DNA of 51,595 bases. It comes from JANNRW01 sp031401815 (GTDB lineage: Bacteria > Desulfobacterota > Desulfuromonadia > Geobacterales > DSM-12255). The notes under the pieces are model-generated. The model was not told the DNA's origin and ran no database searches. It was given only the letters and a program-made list of their open reading frames with translations. The position numbers and the translations under genes are program-made. Within the stretch, counting starts at the first letter, position 1. The number at the start of each line of letters is the position of its first letter. This document shows positions 32,437 through 42,000 of this stretch, in pieces. Location of the stretch: assembly GCA_031401815.1 (NCBI GenBank), contig JANNRW010000446.1, positions 1-51,595 of the forward strand, given 5' to 3'.

Positions 32437-33792
32437 ATGGACACGAAAATTCTTCTCGATGAAAGCAGAATCCCGAAACAGTGGTACAACATCATCCCCG
32501 ACATGCCAGGGCCTCTTGCTCCGGTTATTCACCCGGGAACCCTTCAGCCGGTTACTCCGGACGACCTGCTGCCGCTCTTCCCCATGGGGCTGATCGAGCA
32601 GGAGGTCTCCCCGCAGCGCTGGATCGACATCCCTGATGCAGTCCGTGAAATTTACAGGCTCTGGAGACCAGCGCCACTTTTTCGCGCCCATCGTCTGGAA
32701 AAGGCTCTCGGAACTCCGGCAAAGATCTACTACAAGTATGAAGGGGGCTCTCCTGCGGGATCGCATAAACCCAATACAGCCATTCCCCAAGCCTACTACA
32801 ACAAGATCTTCGGCACCAAGAGGATTGCCACCGAGACCGGAGCCGGTCAGTGGGGCTCTTCCATGGCGCTTGCCTGCCAGATGTTTGGCCTTGAGTGCAC
32901 GGTCTACATGGTCAAGGTCTCTTTCAACCAGAAGCCGTACCGCAAGAGCATGATGCAGCTCTGGGGGGCGAATGTAATTGCATCCCCTTCAGACCGCACC
33001 AACTCCGGACGCTCCATTCTGGCGAAATTTCCGGACAGTAACGGTTCCCTGGGGATTGCCATCAGTGAAGCGGTAGAAGACGCCGCTACCCGTGAAGATA
33101 CCCGCTATGCGCTTGGCAGCGTGCTGAATCATGTCTGTCTTCACCAGACCATTATTGGACTTGAGGCAAAGGAGCAGATGGCGATTGCAGGCGATTATCC
33201 GGATGTTGTCATAGGTTGCCATGGTGGAGGTTCAAACTTTGCCGGGATTGCCTTCCCGTTTGCAGCAGACAAGGCTGCCGGTAAAAATGTCCGGCTTCTC
33301 GCCATGGAGCCGACCAGTTGCCCGACACTTACCAAGGGGATTTATGGCTTTGATTACGGGGATACTGCAAAGATGGCTCCCATAGCGAAAATGTACACAC
33401 TGGGGCACGACTTCATGCCTCCTGGCATTCATGCAGGTGGTCTCAGATATCACGGCGCTTCGCCGCTAGTCTCCCAGCTGGTACATGCCGGTGTTGCGGA
33501 AGCAAGGGCTGTGCCCCAGATCGCCTGTTTTGAAGCAGCAGTGCTGTTTGCCAGAAGCGAAGGGATCATCCCGGCACCGGAATCATCCCACGCCATCCGC
33601 GGAGCCATAGATGAGGCGTTACAGGCAAAGGAAGAGGGGAAAGAAAAGACTATCCTCTTCAACCTCTCCGGCCACGGGCATGTGGATATGGCTGCCTATG
33701 ACGCCTACTTCAGCGGCGATCTGGTCGATTATGACTATCCTGAGGAGGCGATCAGGGAGTCTCTGGCGCACCTGCCGAAGGTGGCGTTTTAA
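32437..33792 (+). CDS. trpB2: TrpB2-type tryptophan synthase beta-like protein
   Basis: 451 residues; ATG at 32437 after CAGGAGG. The PLP lysine motif is GSPAGSHKPNTAI, with ETGAGQWGSS and GCHGGGSN for phosphate binding. The length and these variants assign it to the TrpB2 branch, which is longer than TrpB1 and lacks some TrpA-contact features. It can join indole and serine; relatives may salvage indole or use phosphoserine. It coexists with a normal TrpB (34541) in the same operon. Confidence 0.9.
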   Translation: MDTKILLDESRIPKQWYNIIPDMPGPLAPVIHPGTLQPVTPDDLLPLFPMGLIEQEVSPQRWIDIPDAVREIYRLWRPAPLFRAHRLEKALGTPAKIYYKYEGGSPAGSHKPNTAIPQAYYNKIFGTKRIATETGAGQWGSSMALACQMFGLECTVYMVKVSFNQKPYRKSMMQLWGANVIASPSDRTNSGRSILAKFPDSNGSLGIAISEAVEDAATREDTRYALGSVLNHVCLHQTIIGLEAKEQMAIAGDYPDVVIGCHGGGSNFAGIAFPFAADKAAGKNVRLLAMEPTSCPTLTKGIYGFDYGDTAKMAPIAKMYTLGHDFMPPGIHAGGLRYHGASPLVSQLVHAGVAEARAVPQIACFEAAVLFARSEGIIPAPESSHAIRGAIDEALQAKEEGKEKTILFNLSGHGHVDMAAYDAYFSGDLVDYDYPEEAIRESLAHLPKVAF

Positions 33793-33914
33793 GGCAGGAG
33801 TCAGTAGTCAGGGGTCAGTAGTCAGGAGTCAGTAGAAAAGCATGGAGGCTTAGTCAGTGGGCAGGTGTCCTTGGGTTGGTATTTATGCTGACCCCTGACC
33901 CCTGACTACTGGCA
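33793..33914. repeat. Fold-back repeat, CAGTAGT arms (about 122 bp, variant)
   Basis: Starts GGCAGGAGTCAGTAG directly after the trpB2 TAA, continues with CAGGGGT/CAGTAGT/CAGGAGT units and AGTAGAAAAGC. It then contains about 40 bp of unrelated sequence before the complementary arm ending CCTGACTACTGGCA. It occupies the trpB2-trpF gap. Confidence 0.8.
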
Positions 33915-33924
33915 ACTGATTTTT

Positions 33925-34536
33925 ATGGTTAAAGTCAAAATCTGCGGCATAACCAATATTGCTGATGCCATGGCAGCTGTTGATGCCGGGGCGGACGCAC
34001 TCGGTTTTGTCTTTTATGACAAATCACCCCGTTTTGTAAATCCGCTTGCTGTAGCGCAGATTATCGCCAGACTGCCGCCCTTTATTCAGACCGTTGGACT
34101 CTTTGTCAACGAAGAGCCGGAAAAGATCAACTGGACTGCGGATTACTGCGGGCTTGATCTGGTGCAGCTTCATGGTGATGAATCCCCGGAGGATTGTACA
34201 GAGGTAAACCGGCGTGTTATCAAGGCATTCCGGGTGAAGAACATCATCAGTATAGAGCCGCTTAAAAAGTTTACAGTTGCAGGATACCTGCTTGATGCCT
34301 GGTCGCCCGATGCCTACGGTGGTACGGGACGGACTTTCAACTGGGAAGTTGCTGCTGCTGCCCGTCAGTACGGTTCGATCATCCTTGCCGGAGGACTGAC
34401 ACCGGAGAATCTGGCTGAGGCACTCCTGCAGGTTCAGCCTTATGCTCTGGATGTTTCCAGTGGGGTGGAGTCGACCCCCGGCAGAAAAGATCATGAAAAA
34501 ATGCGGGAGTTTATCAGAAGGGCAAAGGGGTTGTGA
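33925..34536 (+). CDS. trpF: Phosphoribosylanthranilate isomerase
   Basis: 203 residues from ATG at 33925. KICGITN with the catalytic Cys, GADALGFVFYDKSPRFV, and LDVSSGVESTPGRKD with the catalytic Asp are all intact. It converts phosphoribosylanthranilate to the aminodeoxyribulose phosphate. No Shine-Dalgarno is seen; the fold-back repeat ends only about 10 nt upstream. Confidence 0.95.
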   Translation: MVKVKICGITNIADAMAAVDAGADALGFVFYDKSPRFVNPLAVAQIIARLPPFIQTVGLFVNEEPEKINWTADYCGLDLVQLHGDESPEDCTEVNRRVIKAFRVKNIISIEPLKKFTVAGYLLDAWSPDAYGGTGRTFNWEVAAAARQYGSIILAGGLTPENLAEALLQVQPYALDVSSGVESTPGRKDHEKMREFIRRAKGL

Positions 34537-34540
34537 TAGT

Positions 34541-35731
34541 ATGAAATTCCCAGACAAAAACGGCCACTTTGGCCAGTTCGGCGGTCGTTACGTCTCCGAG
34601 ACGCTTATGCCTGCGCTTCTGGAGCTGGAATCGGCCTATAAAAAGTACAAAAACGACCCTGAGTTCAAGGCTGAATTTGCCTACTATCTGAAACAGTATG
34701 TGGGGCGACCAAATCCGCTATATTTTGCCGAGAAGCTTACAAAAAAGCTTGGCGGGGCGAAAATCTACCTTAAGCGGGAGGATCTTAATCATACCGGCGC
34801 ACACAAGGTGAATAACACCATCGGCCAGGGGCTATTGGCAAAACGGATGGGGAAAAAGCGTGTTATTGCCGAGACCGGCGCAGGTCAGCACGGGGTTGCC
34901 ACTGCGACCATTGCCGCGCTTATGGGGATGGAGTGCGAGGTCTTCATGGGGGCGGAGGATATTCAGCGCCAGTCGTTGAATGTCTTTCGAATGAAGCTTT
35001 TGGGGGCTACAGTAACTTCCGTCTCTTCCGGCACTGCGACGTTGAAAGATGCGATGAACGAAGCTATGCGGAACTGGATAACAAATGTGTATGACACTTT
35101 TTACGTTATCGGAACTGTTGCAGGGCCTCACCCGTACCCTATGATGGTGCGTGATTTTCAGGCCATTATTGGCAGGGAGGCTCGCAGACAGCATCTAAAA
35201 GCCGAAGGGAGACTTCCTGATGTTCTGGTCGCTGCGGTCGGTGGTGGCAGCAATGCTCTGGGCCTCTTCTATCCGTTTCTGAAGGATGCAGCCGTCCGGA
35301 TGATCGGGGTTGAGGCGTCAGGGTACGGCATAACTTCCGGTCGGCATGCCGCCCCCTTGTGTGCCGGTACTGTTGGTGTTCTGCACGGTAACAAGACATA
35401 TCTGCTTCAGGACTCAGACGGCCAGATTGCGCATGCCCACTCCATCTCCGCAGGTCTCGACTATCCGGGTGTAGGCCCAGAGCATGCCTGGCTGAAGGAT
35501 TCCGGTCGGGCTGAATATGTCTCCATAACCGATGACGAGGCGCTTGAAGGGTTCAAGGCGCTCACTCGTGAAGAGGGGATTATTCCGGCGCTGGAGTCGT
35601 CCCATGCCATTGCGTATCTCCTTAAACTTGCCCCTGCAATGGATAAGGAACAGAGCATTGTGGTCTGTCTCTCCGGTCGAGGCGACAAGGATATGCACAC
35701 AGTGGCTGAAGCATTGGGTGTGAAGTTGTAA
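34541..35731 (+). CDS. trpB: Tryptophan synthase beta subunit (TrpB1)
   Basis: 396 residues from ATG at 34541, 4 nt after trpF. The start MKFPDKNGHFGQFGGRYV and the PLP lysine in HTGAHKVNN are classic, as are ETGAGQHGVA, GGGSNALG and the C-terminal GRGDKDM. It condenses indole with serine in complex with TrpA. A longer frame beginning in trpF is not a plausible start. Confidence 0.97.
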   Translation: MKFPDKNGHFGQFGGRYVSETLMPALLELESAYKKYKNDPEFKAEFAYYLKQYVGRPNPLYFAEKLTKKLGGAKIYLKREDLNHTGAHKVNNTIGQGLLAKRMGKKRVIAETGAGQHGVATATIAALMGMECEVFMGAEDIQRQSLNVFRMKLLGATVTSVSSGTATLKDAMNEAMRNWITNVYDTFYVIGTVAGPHPYPMMVRDFQAIIGREARRQHLKAEGRLPDVLVAAVGGGSNALGLFYPFLKDAAVRMIGVEASGYGITSGRHAAPLCAGTVGVLHGNKTYLLQDSDGQIAHAHSISAGLDYPGVGPEHAWLKDSGRAEYVSITDDEALEGFKALTREEGIIPALESSHAIAYLLKLAPAMDKEQSIVVCLSGRGDKDMHTVAEALGVKL

Positions 35732-35827
35732 CTAGTCGTAATAACTGAGTATTGTAATAAAAAAGATTGACATTGAACCACTTGTGAAGTATAAGTATTT
35801 TGCGCTCATAATTAAGCGCGACTAGAG

Positions 35828-35852
35828 AAAGGTCCTTTTACAGGGGCCTTTT
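35828..35852 (+). terminator. Possible terminator downstream of trpB
   Basis: AAAGGTCC and GGGGCCTTTT pair across TTTTACA with a wobble pair. If active it would separate trpB from the lysozyme-like gene and trpA. Confidence 0.5.
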
Positions 35853-35904
35853 GCTGTTTCAACGACAGACAGTTTAAAAAATCCATCAATGAAAGGAGTT
35901 ATCC

Positions 35905-35957
35905 GCCAGCACCCCAGTTTTTTTTGATCGGCCTGACTGATTTGTAGGCCTGCTGGC
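35905..35957 (+). other. Stacked-helix leader upstream of the lysozyme-like gene
   Basis: GCCAGCA (35905-35911) pairs with TGCTGGC (35951-35957), and inside it GGCCT (35930-35934) pairs with AGGCC (35946-35950), the two right arms being contiguous. It lies 30 nt before the ATG. No riboswitch class was recognised. Confidence 0.35.
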
Positions 35958-35987
35958 AAAGCCACCAAAACTTCCCACAAATTAATT

Positions 35988-36590
35988 ATGAGAATATTAA
36001 TTCTAATTTTGGCATTCCTTCTCCTCGTCGCTGTTTCCAACAATCAGGCTTCAGTTGCCATGAACCCTGAAACACCCCTTGCTGCCAGAGAAAGAGAAAA
36101 GGCGCAAATGAAACAGAAGATGAAAGAGCTGGAAAGTGTTGAGAGACGAAAGCAGCTCCCCGCGATAGCAGCTACATTTGCAAAACATACCAGCAGGGAA
36201 CGAGCAGACAGGCTGACGTACCTCTGTTATGAAGCAACCATAGATACTCCATTCAAACCGATTGACCTTGCCGAGCTGGCTCTTGCCGAGACCGGAGGTC
36301 ATGCCCTTTCAGGAGCAGCTGTTTCCAGAGAAGGAGCATTGGGAGTCTGGCAGTTGATGCCGAAGCGGGCCAGGAGTCATGGTTATACTCCGCAAGATAT
36401 GAAAAAGGATGAAAAGTGCGCCGAGGCAGCTGTCAGGGAGCTTGCCGTTAAGCTGGAGGTTGCAGATGGCAATCTGGCAAAGGCGAAACGGCTTTACTGC
36501 GGAGCAGGAGAGCAGGCAAGGCGCTATGAGGTAAAGATACGCAAGTATCGTAAAGAGATATTGAGCAGAATGGAAAAACAGCAAAGTTGA
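35988..36590 (+). CDS. Exported lysozyme-like (lytic transglycosylase fold) protein
   Basis: 200 residues from ATG at 35988, with a signal peptide (MRILILILAFLLLVAVSNNQ) and a charged coiled segment to about residue 65. The C-terminal domain has LAELALAETGGHA with Glu101 as the candidate catalytic acid, GALGVWQLMPKRARSHGY as the substrate-groove helix, and a run of helices, matching SLT-type enzymes that cleave peptidoglycan. It is a foreign-looking member between trpB and trpA, with no role in tryptophan synthesis. Confidence 0.75.
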   Translation: MRILILILAFLLLVAVSNNQASVAMNPETPLAAREREKAQMKQKMKELESVERRKQLPAIAATFAKHTSRERADRLTYLCYEATIDTPFKPIDLAELALAETGGHALSGAAVSREGALGVWQLMPKRARSHGYTPQDMKKDEKCAEAAVRELAVKLEVADGNLAKAKRLYCGAGEQARRYEVKIRKYRKEILSRMEKQQS

Positions 36591-36640
36591 GTGTTGAAGC
36601 GTTGAGTGGTTGAGAAGTTGAGTTGTTGAGTAGTTGTTTG
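36587..36640. repeat. GTTGAGT-type repeat array
   Basis: Units GTTGAGT, GTTGAAGC, GTTGAGA and GTTGAGTA follow the lysozyme-like gene; the first supplies its TGA stop. There is no complementary arm. A third arm sequence of the short-unit repeat type. Confidence 0.75.
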
Positions 36641-36653
36641 AAAGGGAGCAGAT

Positions 36654-37451
36654 GTGACCAGAATCGGGAAAAAATTTGCCGAATTGAAGCGCAATAACAG
36701 CAGTAAAGCGCTTATTACTTTTATCACGGCCGGAGACCCTGATCTGGCTCTTACAGAGAGACTGATCCCTGAACTTGCGGCAGCCGGAGCTGATATTATC
36801 GAGCTTGGCGTGCCGTTTTCAGACCCTATGGCAGACGGAACAACCATTCAGCTGGCTTCAGACAGGGCGCTTGCCAGCGGGACAAATCTTGCTGCGATCC
36901 TGGCAATGGTCAGCAGGGTTAGAAAGCATTGTGACGCCCCGCTTCTGCTTATGGGATACTACAATCAGGTTTTTGTCTTCGGTCCTGAACGATTCTGCAA
37001 AGAGGCGGCAATTGCTGGTGTTGATGGTGTTCTGCTGGTTGATCTCCCTCCTGAGGAGGCTCATGAGTTTATCAAGTATGCCGATGCTGCCGGAATTGAC
37101 TTTATTTCACTTCTGACGCCTACTTCGGATTCCTCGCGCATCGACAAGGTCAAGGGGATTGCCAGGGGTTTTATCTACTATGTATCAGTGGCAGGGGTTA
37201 CCGGGGCACGGGCGACAGTAGCTCTAGACATTTCCGAAATGGTTGCAAGGATCCAGGCCAGGACAGCACTTCCTGTTGCTGTAGGTTTTGGTATATCGAC
37301 TCCGGAACAGGCAGGAGCAGTAGCTGCCATTTCTGACGGTGTGGTGGTAGGGAGTGCTCTGGTAAGGCTTTTCGAGCAGTATCAGGGGGATGAGCTTGCA
37401 AGCCGGGTTACAGGGGCTGTAAAGAGTCTGAAAGCTGGCATGGCAGGCTGA
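36654..37451 (+). CDS. trpA: Tryptophan synthase alpha subunit
   Basis: 265 residues; GTG at 36654 preceded by GGGAGCA. The catalytic residues appear in ELGVPFSDPMADGTTIQLAS (the general acid-base Glu and Asp), and the phosphate loops GVTGAR and GFGIST are intact. It splits indoleglycerol phosphate and passes indole to TrpB. Not adjacent to trpB: an unrelated gene and a repeat array intervene. Confidence 0.96.
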   Translation: MTRIGKKFAELKRNNSSKALITFITAGDPDLALTERLIPELAAAGADIIELGVPFSDPMADGTTIQLASDRALASGTNLAAILAMVSRVRKHCDAPLLLMGYYNQVFVFGPERFCKEAAIAGVDGVLLVDLPPEEAHEFIKYADAAGIDFISLLTPTSDSSRIDKVKGIARGFIYYVSVAGVTGARATVALDISEMVARIQARTALPVAVGFGISTPEQAGAVAAISDGVVVGSALVRLFEQYQGDELASRVTGAVKSLKAGMAG

Positions 37452-37553
37452 CAGGCAAGTAAATAGATTGACTTGGAATCTGGTTTCTGTTACCAGAACA
37501 TTTACTGATACTGTAAGCTGTTTATTGCAGTCATAACTTTTCAGGAGTTTCTA

Positions 37554-38408
37554 ATGTCCTGGTTCAAACGCGACAAAGCACCAATGGCGGTTAAGGATGA
37601 AAAGAAGGTCAAGGTTCCGGACGGGCTCTGGACAAAATGCCCCTCTTGCGGCGAATCCCTTATAACTAAGGATCTTGCAGCCAATCTCAATGTCTGTCCG
37701 AAATGTACACATCATTTCAGGATAACGGCACGTGAACGTCTCGACCTGCTCCTTGATGCCGGAAGTTTCGTTGAATACGATGCAGGGATGGTTTCGGTTG
37801 ATTTCCTGGAGTTCAAGGATTCCAAGAGTTACAAGGCACGGATTGATGCGGCTGTAGCCAAGGGTGGCTCCAAGGATGCCATCATCTGTGGAGAGGGGGG
37901 GATTGATGGCCTCCTTGTCCAGATGGCTGTTTTTGATTTTTCTTTCATGGGTGGCAGTATGGGGAGTGTAGTCGGCGAAAAGATTACTCGTGCCATTGAG
38001 CGAGGGCTGGAAAAGAGCTCTCCGGTGATAGTTGTTTCGGCTTCAGGCGGAGCGCGTATGCAGGAGAGCATCCTCTCTCTCATGCAGATGGCAAAGACCT
38101 CGGCTGCGCTTGCCAAGATGAAGGCAAAGGGACTTCCGTTCATCTCCATTCTGACTGATCCGACTACCGGTGGAGTTACGGCAAGTTTTGCCATGCTTGG
38201 TGATGTGAATATGGCCGAGCCCAGGGCGCTGATCGGTTTTGCCGGCCCCAGGGTGATTGAACAGACCATCAGACAGAAGCTTCCTGAAGGGTTTCAGCGA
38301 TCAGAGTATCTACTTGATCACGGCATGGTGGATATAATTGTTCAGCGTAAAGATATGAAGATGACTCTTTCCGGAATACTGGGGATGCTCTGCCGCAAGG
38401 CAGCTTGA
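37554..38408 (+). CDS. accD: Acetyl-CoA carboxylase carboxyltransferase subunit beta
   Basis: 284 residues; ATG at 37554 after CAGGAG. The N-terminal zinc ribbon CPSCGESL and CPKCTHHF is intact. The crotonase-fold core has VVSASGGARMQESILSLMQM and TDPTTGGVTASFAMLGD. With AccA it transfers the carboxyl group from biotin to acetyl-CoA for fatty acid synthesis. Location after trpA is common in this group. Confidence 0.97.
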   Translation: MSWFKRDKAPMAVKDEKKVKVPDGLWTKCPSCGESLITKDLAANLNVCPKCTHHFRITARERLDLLLDAGSFVEYDAGMVSVDFLEFKDSKSYKARIDAAVAKGGSKDAIICGEGGIDGLLVQMAVFDFSFMGGSMGSVVGEKITRAIERGLEKSSPVIVVSASGGARMQESILSLMQMAKTSAALAKMKAKGLPFISILTDPTTGGVTASFAMLGDVNMAEPRALIGFAGPRVIEQTIRQKLPEGFQRSEYLLDHGMVDIIVQRKDMKMTLSGILGMLCRKAA

Positions 38409-38433
38409 ATCAACAATGGAGTCAGGTTTATTG

Positions 38434-38467
38434 GGCCTCTCTGGCTATGTCAGAGAGGCCTTTTTAT
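38434..38467 (+). terminator. Rho-independent terminator of accD
   Basis: GGCCTCTCTG-gctatgt-CAGAGAGGCC followed by TTTTTATTT. Confidence 0.92.
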
Positions 38468-38786
38468 TTATTCATGGCTCTGCCGGATGACGAGTTGCAG
38501 ATGCCATTCAGATAACTTGCAACTCCGGGGTAGTTTGCTGTAGGATCCCAAAATGTATGCACCTGGTGATATAAAGCGGAGTATCAGCGGTGAAATAGCG
38601 GCGACATTTGTTGAATTTGGCGAAACTGCCGGATTGTCATAAATAGAAACCCATCTGCAACTTAATCACTGATAACTGATGGTCACAAAACGGGAAAGTA
38701 TAAATTACCATTTTTTGTAAACTTTAGCCCTCTTGCGGGCTTGTTGGTTTTTGTTAATCATTTTGTGCCATGCGGATTGTCATAAA

Positions 38787-38802
38787 TGGCGATGGAATTG
38801 CA
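38787..38802 (+). promoter_or_regulatory. Sigma-54 (-24/-12) promoter for the giant cytochrome
   Basis: TGGCGATGGAATTGCA has TGGC-N7-TTGC spacing. The start would be near 38813, leaving about 240 nt of leader to 39056. The 38468-39055 gap contains no ORF. It holds a 15-bp direct repeat CGGATTGTCATAAAT (38630-38644 and 38773-38787) and possible leader pairings such as GAGGCT with AGCCTC. Confidence 0.6.
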
Positions 38803-39055
38803 TGCTTTGTCTATGTGAGGCTATTTAGCCGTTTTATGGCGTAGCTCTGTGTGTTGAATAGCAGCCTCGGCTTAACCCGATAAAATGGCGTAACTATCAG
38901 GGTTTAAGTTGGATAAGGGTGAAGCTGTAAAGGAAGAAAAATAACAAAATAATGCTAACTGCATGTTTTGAAAAGGTTTGCGTTCATATATCCACTACTT
39001 TGAATAAATAGTTCTGATAATTTCGTACTCGTCACCGAGAGGGAGGTAATTGAAG

Positions 39056-42000
39056 ATGGGAAAATTACTCGTGAATAAAATCCGAGAGATAAATCCACTG
39101 GCAAAAAGAGGGGCACATTTTATGTGGGCTCTCTTGCTCTCTTTCGTGGTTATTTTAGGACAGACAGAGGCGAATGCCGCCCCTACGGTAAATGATGCCT
39201 GGGTGAACGTTCATGCTGCAACCAATGCAGCCCTGACTGTCAACGCAACATCAGCATTAACAGTCACTGTAACCCCGGGCTCAAGAAGGCTCGTGATGGT
39301 TGCTGTTCATATGGAAAAAACGACAGCGGCCACATTGACTCTGAATGCGGCCACTTTTGGAGGTGTTGCGCTGACACCTATTGCCAGTACATTTGGCAGA
39401 ACCGCCCGGATGCATACATGGATGGGCTACCTTCCTGAAGCGCAGATCCCGGCAGGCGCAAGCGCAGTAAACTTTCAGGCCACATCACCTACAGGAAATA
39501 TTACCGGTATACAGATCAATGTCGCTTCCTATGCAGGGGTTGAGCAGAGCGCACCTATCACCGCGTTTACTGAAAATTATGCGGGAGCAGTAACTGTCGC
39601 TTTTCCGGCGAGTTTAAGCTATGCCGCAAACAGTCTAACTGTTTTCGCTACAGCTAACGGCGGAGCAGCTGCCACACTTACAACAAATGCCACCGGCGGC
39701 GCAGCATTTGCCGCTCAAAGCGGAGCATCGGCCACAATCGGAGCATTCAGCGGCTATGTGGCAGTTTCAGCGGCAAATGTTACATCAGGCTCGTATACAA
39801 CAGCTACAAATGCTGTCTTTGCAGGAACCACCAATGTTCGCTCATCACTTGTCGCTGCCTCGATCAATCCATATATTCCAGTTACAACGAGCACTGCCGC
39901 CGGGACTGTCACAGCCACTGTCCTTGGTGCCAACCGTATCAGCATCATGGCTCCCTACGAAGAAGACAGTAATGCGAACAACACACTTCTGGTTGAATAC
40001 AAGCGCTCCATAGACCCTGGCTATACAACCTGGGCAAACATGACCCATTCAGCCACCCCTTACAGTACGACAATAACAGGTCTGACCGAGAGCACTTCAT
40101 ACGATATCCGCGTTACCTATCAGGATATAAACGGTGTCACCGGCACTGCCGTGCAGCTTTTTCCGGGCACTACAACAAGAGCCAAGGGGATTGAATCGTT
40201 TCAGTCCTGGACGAACGTCATCAAGGATGTCACAGTCCGTACCACAGCCGCAGCAGCCAATCTGTCAGGTTCATACGCTGTAACTGCACCGTCAGGAAGC
40301 GGCAGATATCTGGTTATGGCAATTACCCATTACAATACGGCCAACGTTGCCTCGGCAGCCCCTTCCGTAATCACTTACGACGGAGTGGCTCTGACTCTGG
40401 GAACCTCCAACCGCGCCACATCTGCGCGAACGCATACTTCGCTCTACTACCTTAAAGATAATGCTGTCATGGACGGCACCTCAAAAACAGTGAACGTGCA
40501 GTGGACAACCATTGCCTCCACAGAGATCGATGTCTACTGCGCGGTTTTCACCGGAGTTGACCAGACTGTTCCTGTTGTTGTAGGCACCGGACTCAACAAT
40601 ACAGCCAATACAACCCCGATAAGCCTCTCTACTGCAATGTCTGTTGGTGCCAACAGACTTGCAATTTACGCCATGAATGACGTAAATATCGCTAGTACCA
40701 CTATTCCGGGCTGGACACCGAATGCCAACTGGACAACCCCGACCAGCGATGTCGCGCCTTCCTTTTTTACCGGAACATCAGGATCAGCGGGAATCCACGG
40801 GTTCAGGCACGAGTTTGCACAGCGAATGATACCGGGTACAACTGTGACAGATAATGCCATGACAGCGAGCACAAGATCTGTAAGCAGTGTCTATTCCGTC
40901 TCTGCCATGGTGCTCCCCCCTCTCTCGGTAAGTCTGACAACTGGTGCCGCAGCTCCGAATCTTAATGTTTACGCGGGAGATACAGGCAAGGTTGCTGATG
41001 CCTTTACCATGAACGGCAGCGGGTTGATTACCAGTATTCAGGTAACCGGCAACAGTAACACCACCAGCAGCAATATCTCAGCAATAAGGATTTACCGCAA
41101 AGGGGATGCCAACACTACGGTATATACTCCGGGGGTTGATGTTCTTGCCGGAACAGGAGCTTTTGGCGCTGTCGGTACCACTCCGGTGAACATTGCAGTA
41201 AATGAAAACGTTTCAGGAACAACAAACTACATAATTGTCTATGATATTGCTTCAGGCGCGATTGCAAGCGGAACATCCGTAACCTTTACCGGAGCCGTTA
41301 CAGCAACAACTCCGGCACCGGGCGGGCTGGCCGATACCGGTGCTACCCTTACACTTTTTGCGACAACAACCCTGGGCAATACCACAGAGCCTGCTGCTGT
41401 GCGTCTATGGAGATCGAGTGCAGCAACAAATCTGGACGCCTTTACCCTTCAGCACAGCGGCGCTGTAACAACAGATGATGACACAATTTCCAACATTACC
41501 GTAACCATGTCACCGCAGTATATCTCCGGCGGATCTGGTGGCACTGTCTCCAAGATCAAGCTCATGGAGATAGTCGATTCAACCGGAACCACAGTGTATG
41601 GTTCGGTTAATCTTCCAACGACCGGGGATATATGGAACATCCCCCTAACCGGCCTGGTGGCTACGCCAACCCTTTCAACCTATTATGTTCGTGTTTCCAC
41701 AGCAGATACAATTACCCCGTCAGGTACAGATACATCAGGTACTCCTGAAGGCTATTACGCCTTTAATGGTAAAGTTACCTCCTTCAGTCACTCAAAGGGT
41801 ACCAGCAGAGTAGTGAACAGCGATACATCCAGCCAGACACTGATGATAGATGTTGAAAAGCCGATCGGCCCAACAACCGCTACCGCAGTTACCGGCTCAA
41901 ATAATGGTGAAATTGATCTCTCCTGGGATAACAGTGCCAATGATCCGAACGGAGGTTCACTTTATGCAGTTGCGCCATATCTGATCAGACGCAGCGCTCC

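Noticed and set aside
35905..35966. Cyclic-di-GMP (GEMM) riboswitch, suggested by GGCAAAGCC
   Set aside because: The conserved GGGACGCAAAGCC context and the first GEMM helix are missing; only a short generic stem is present.
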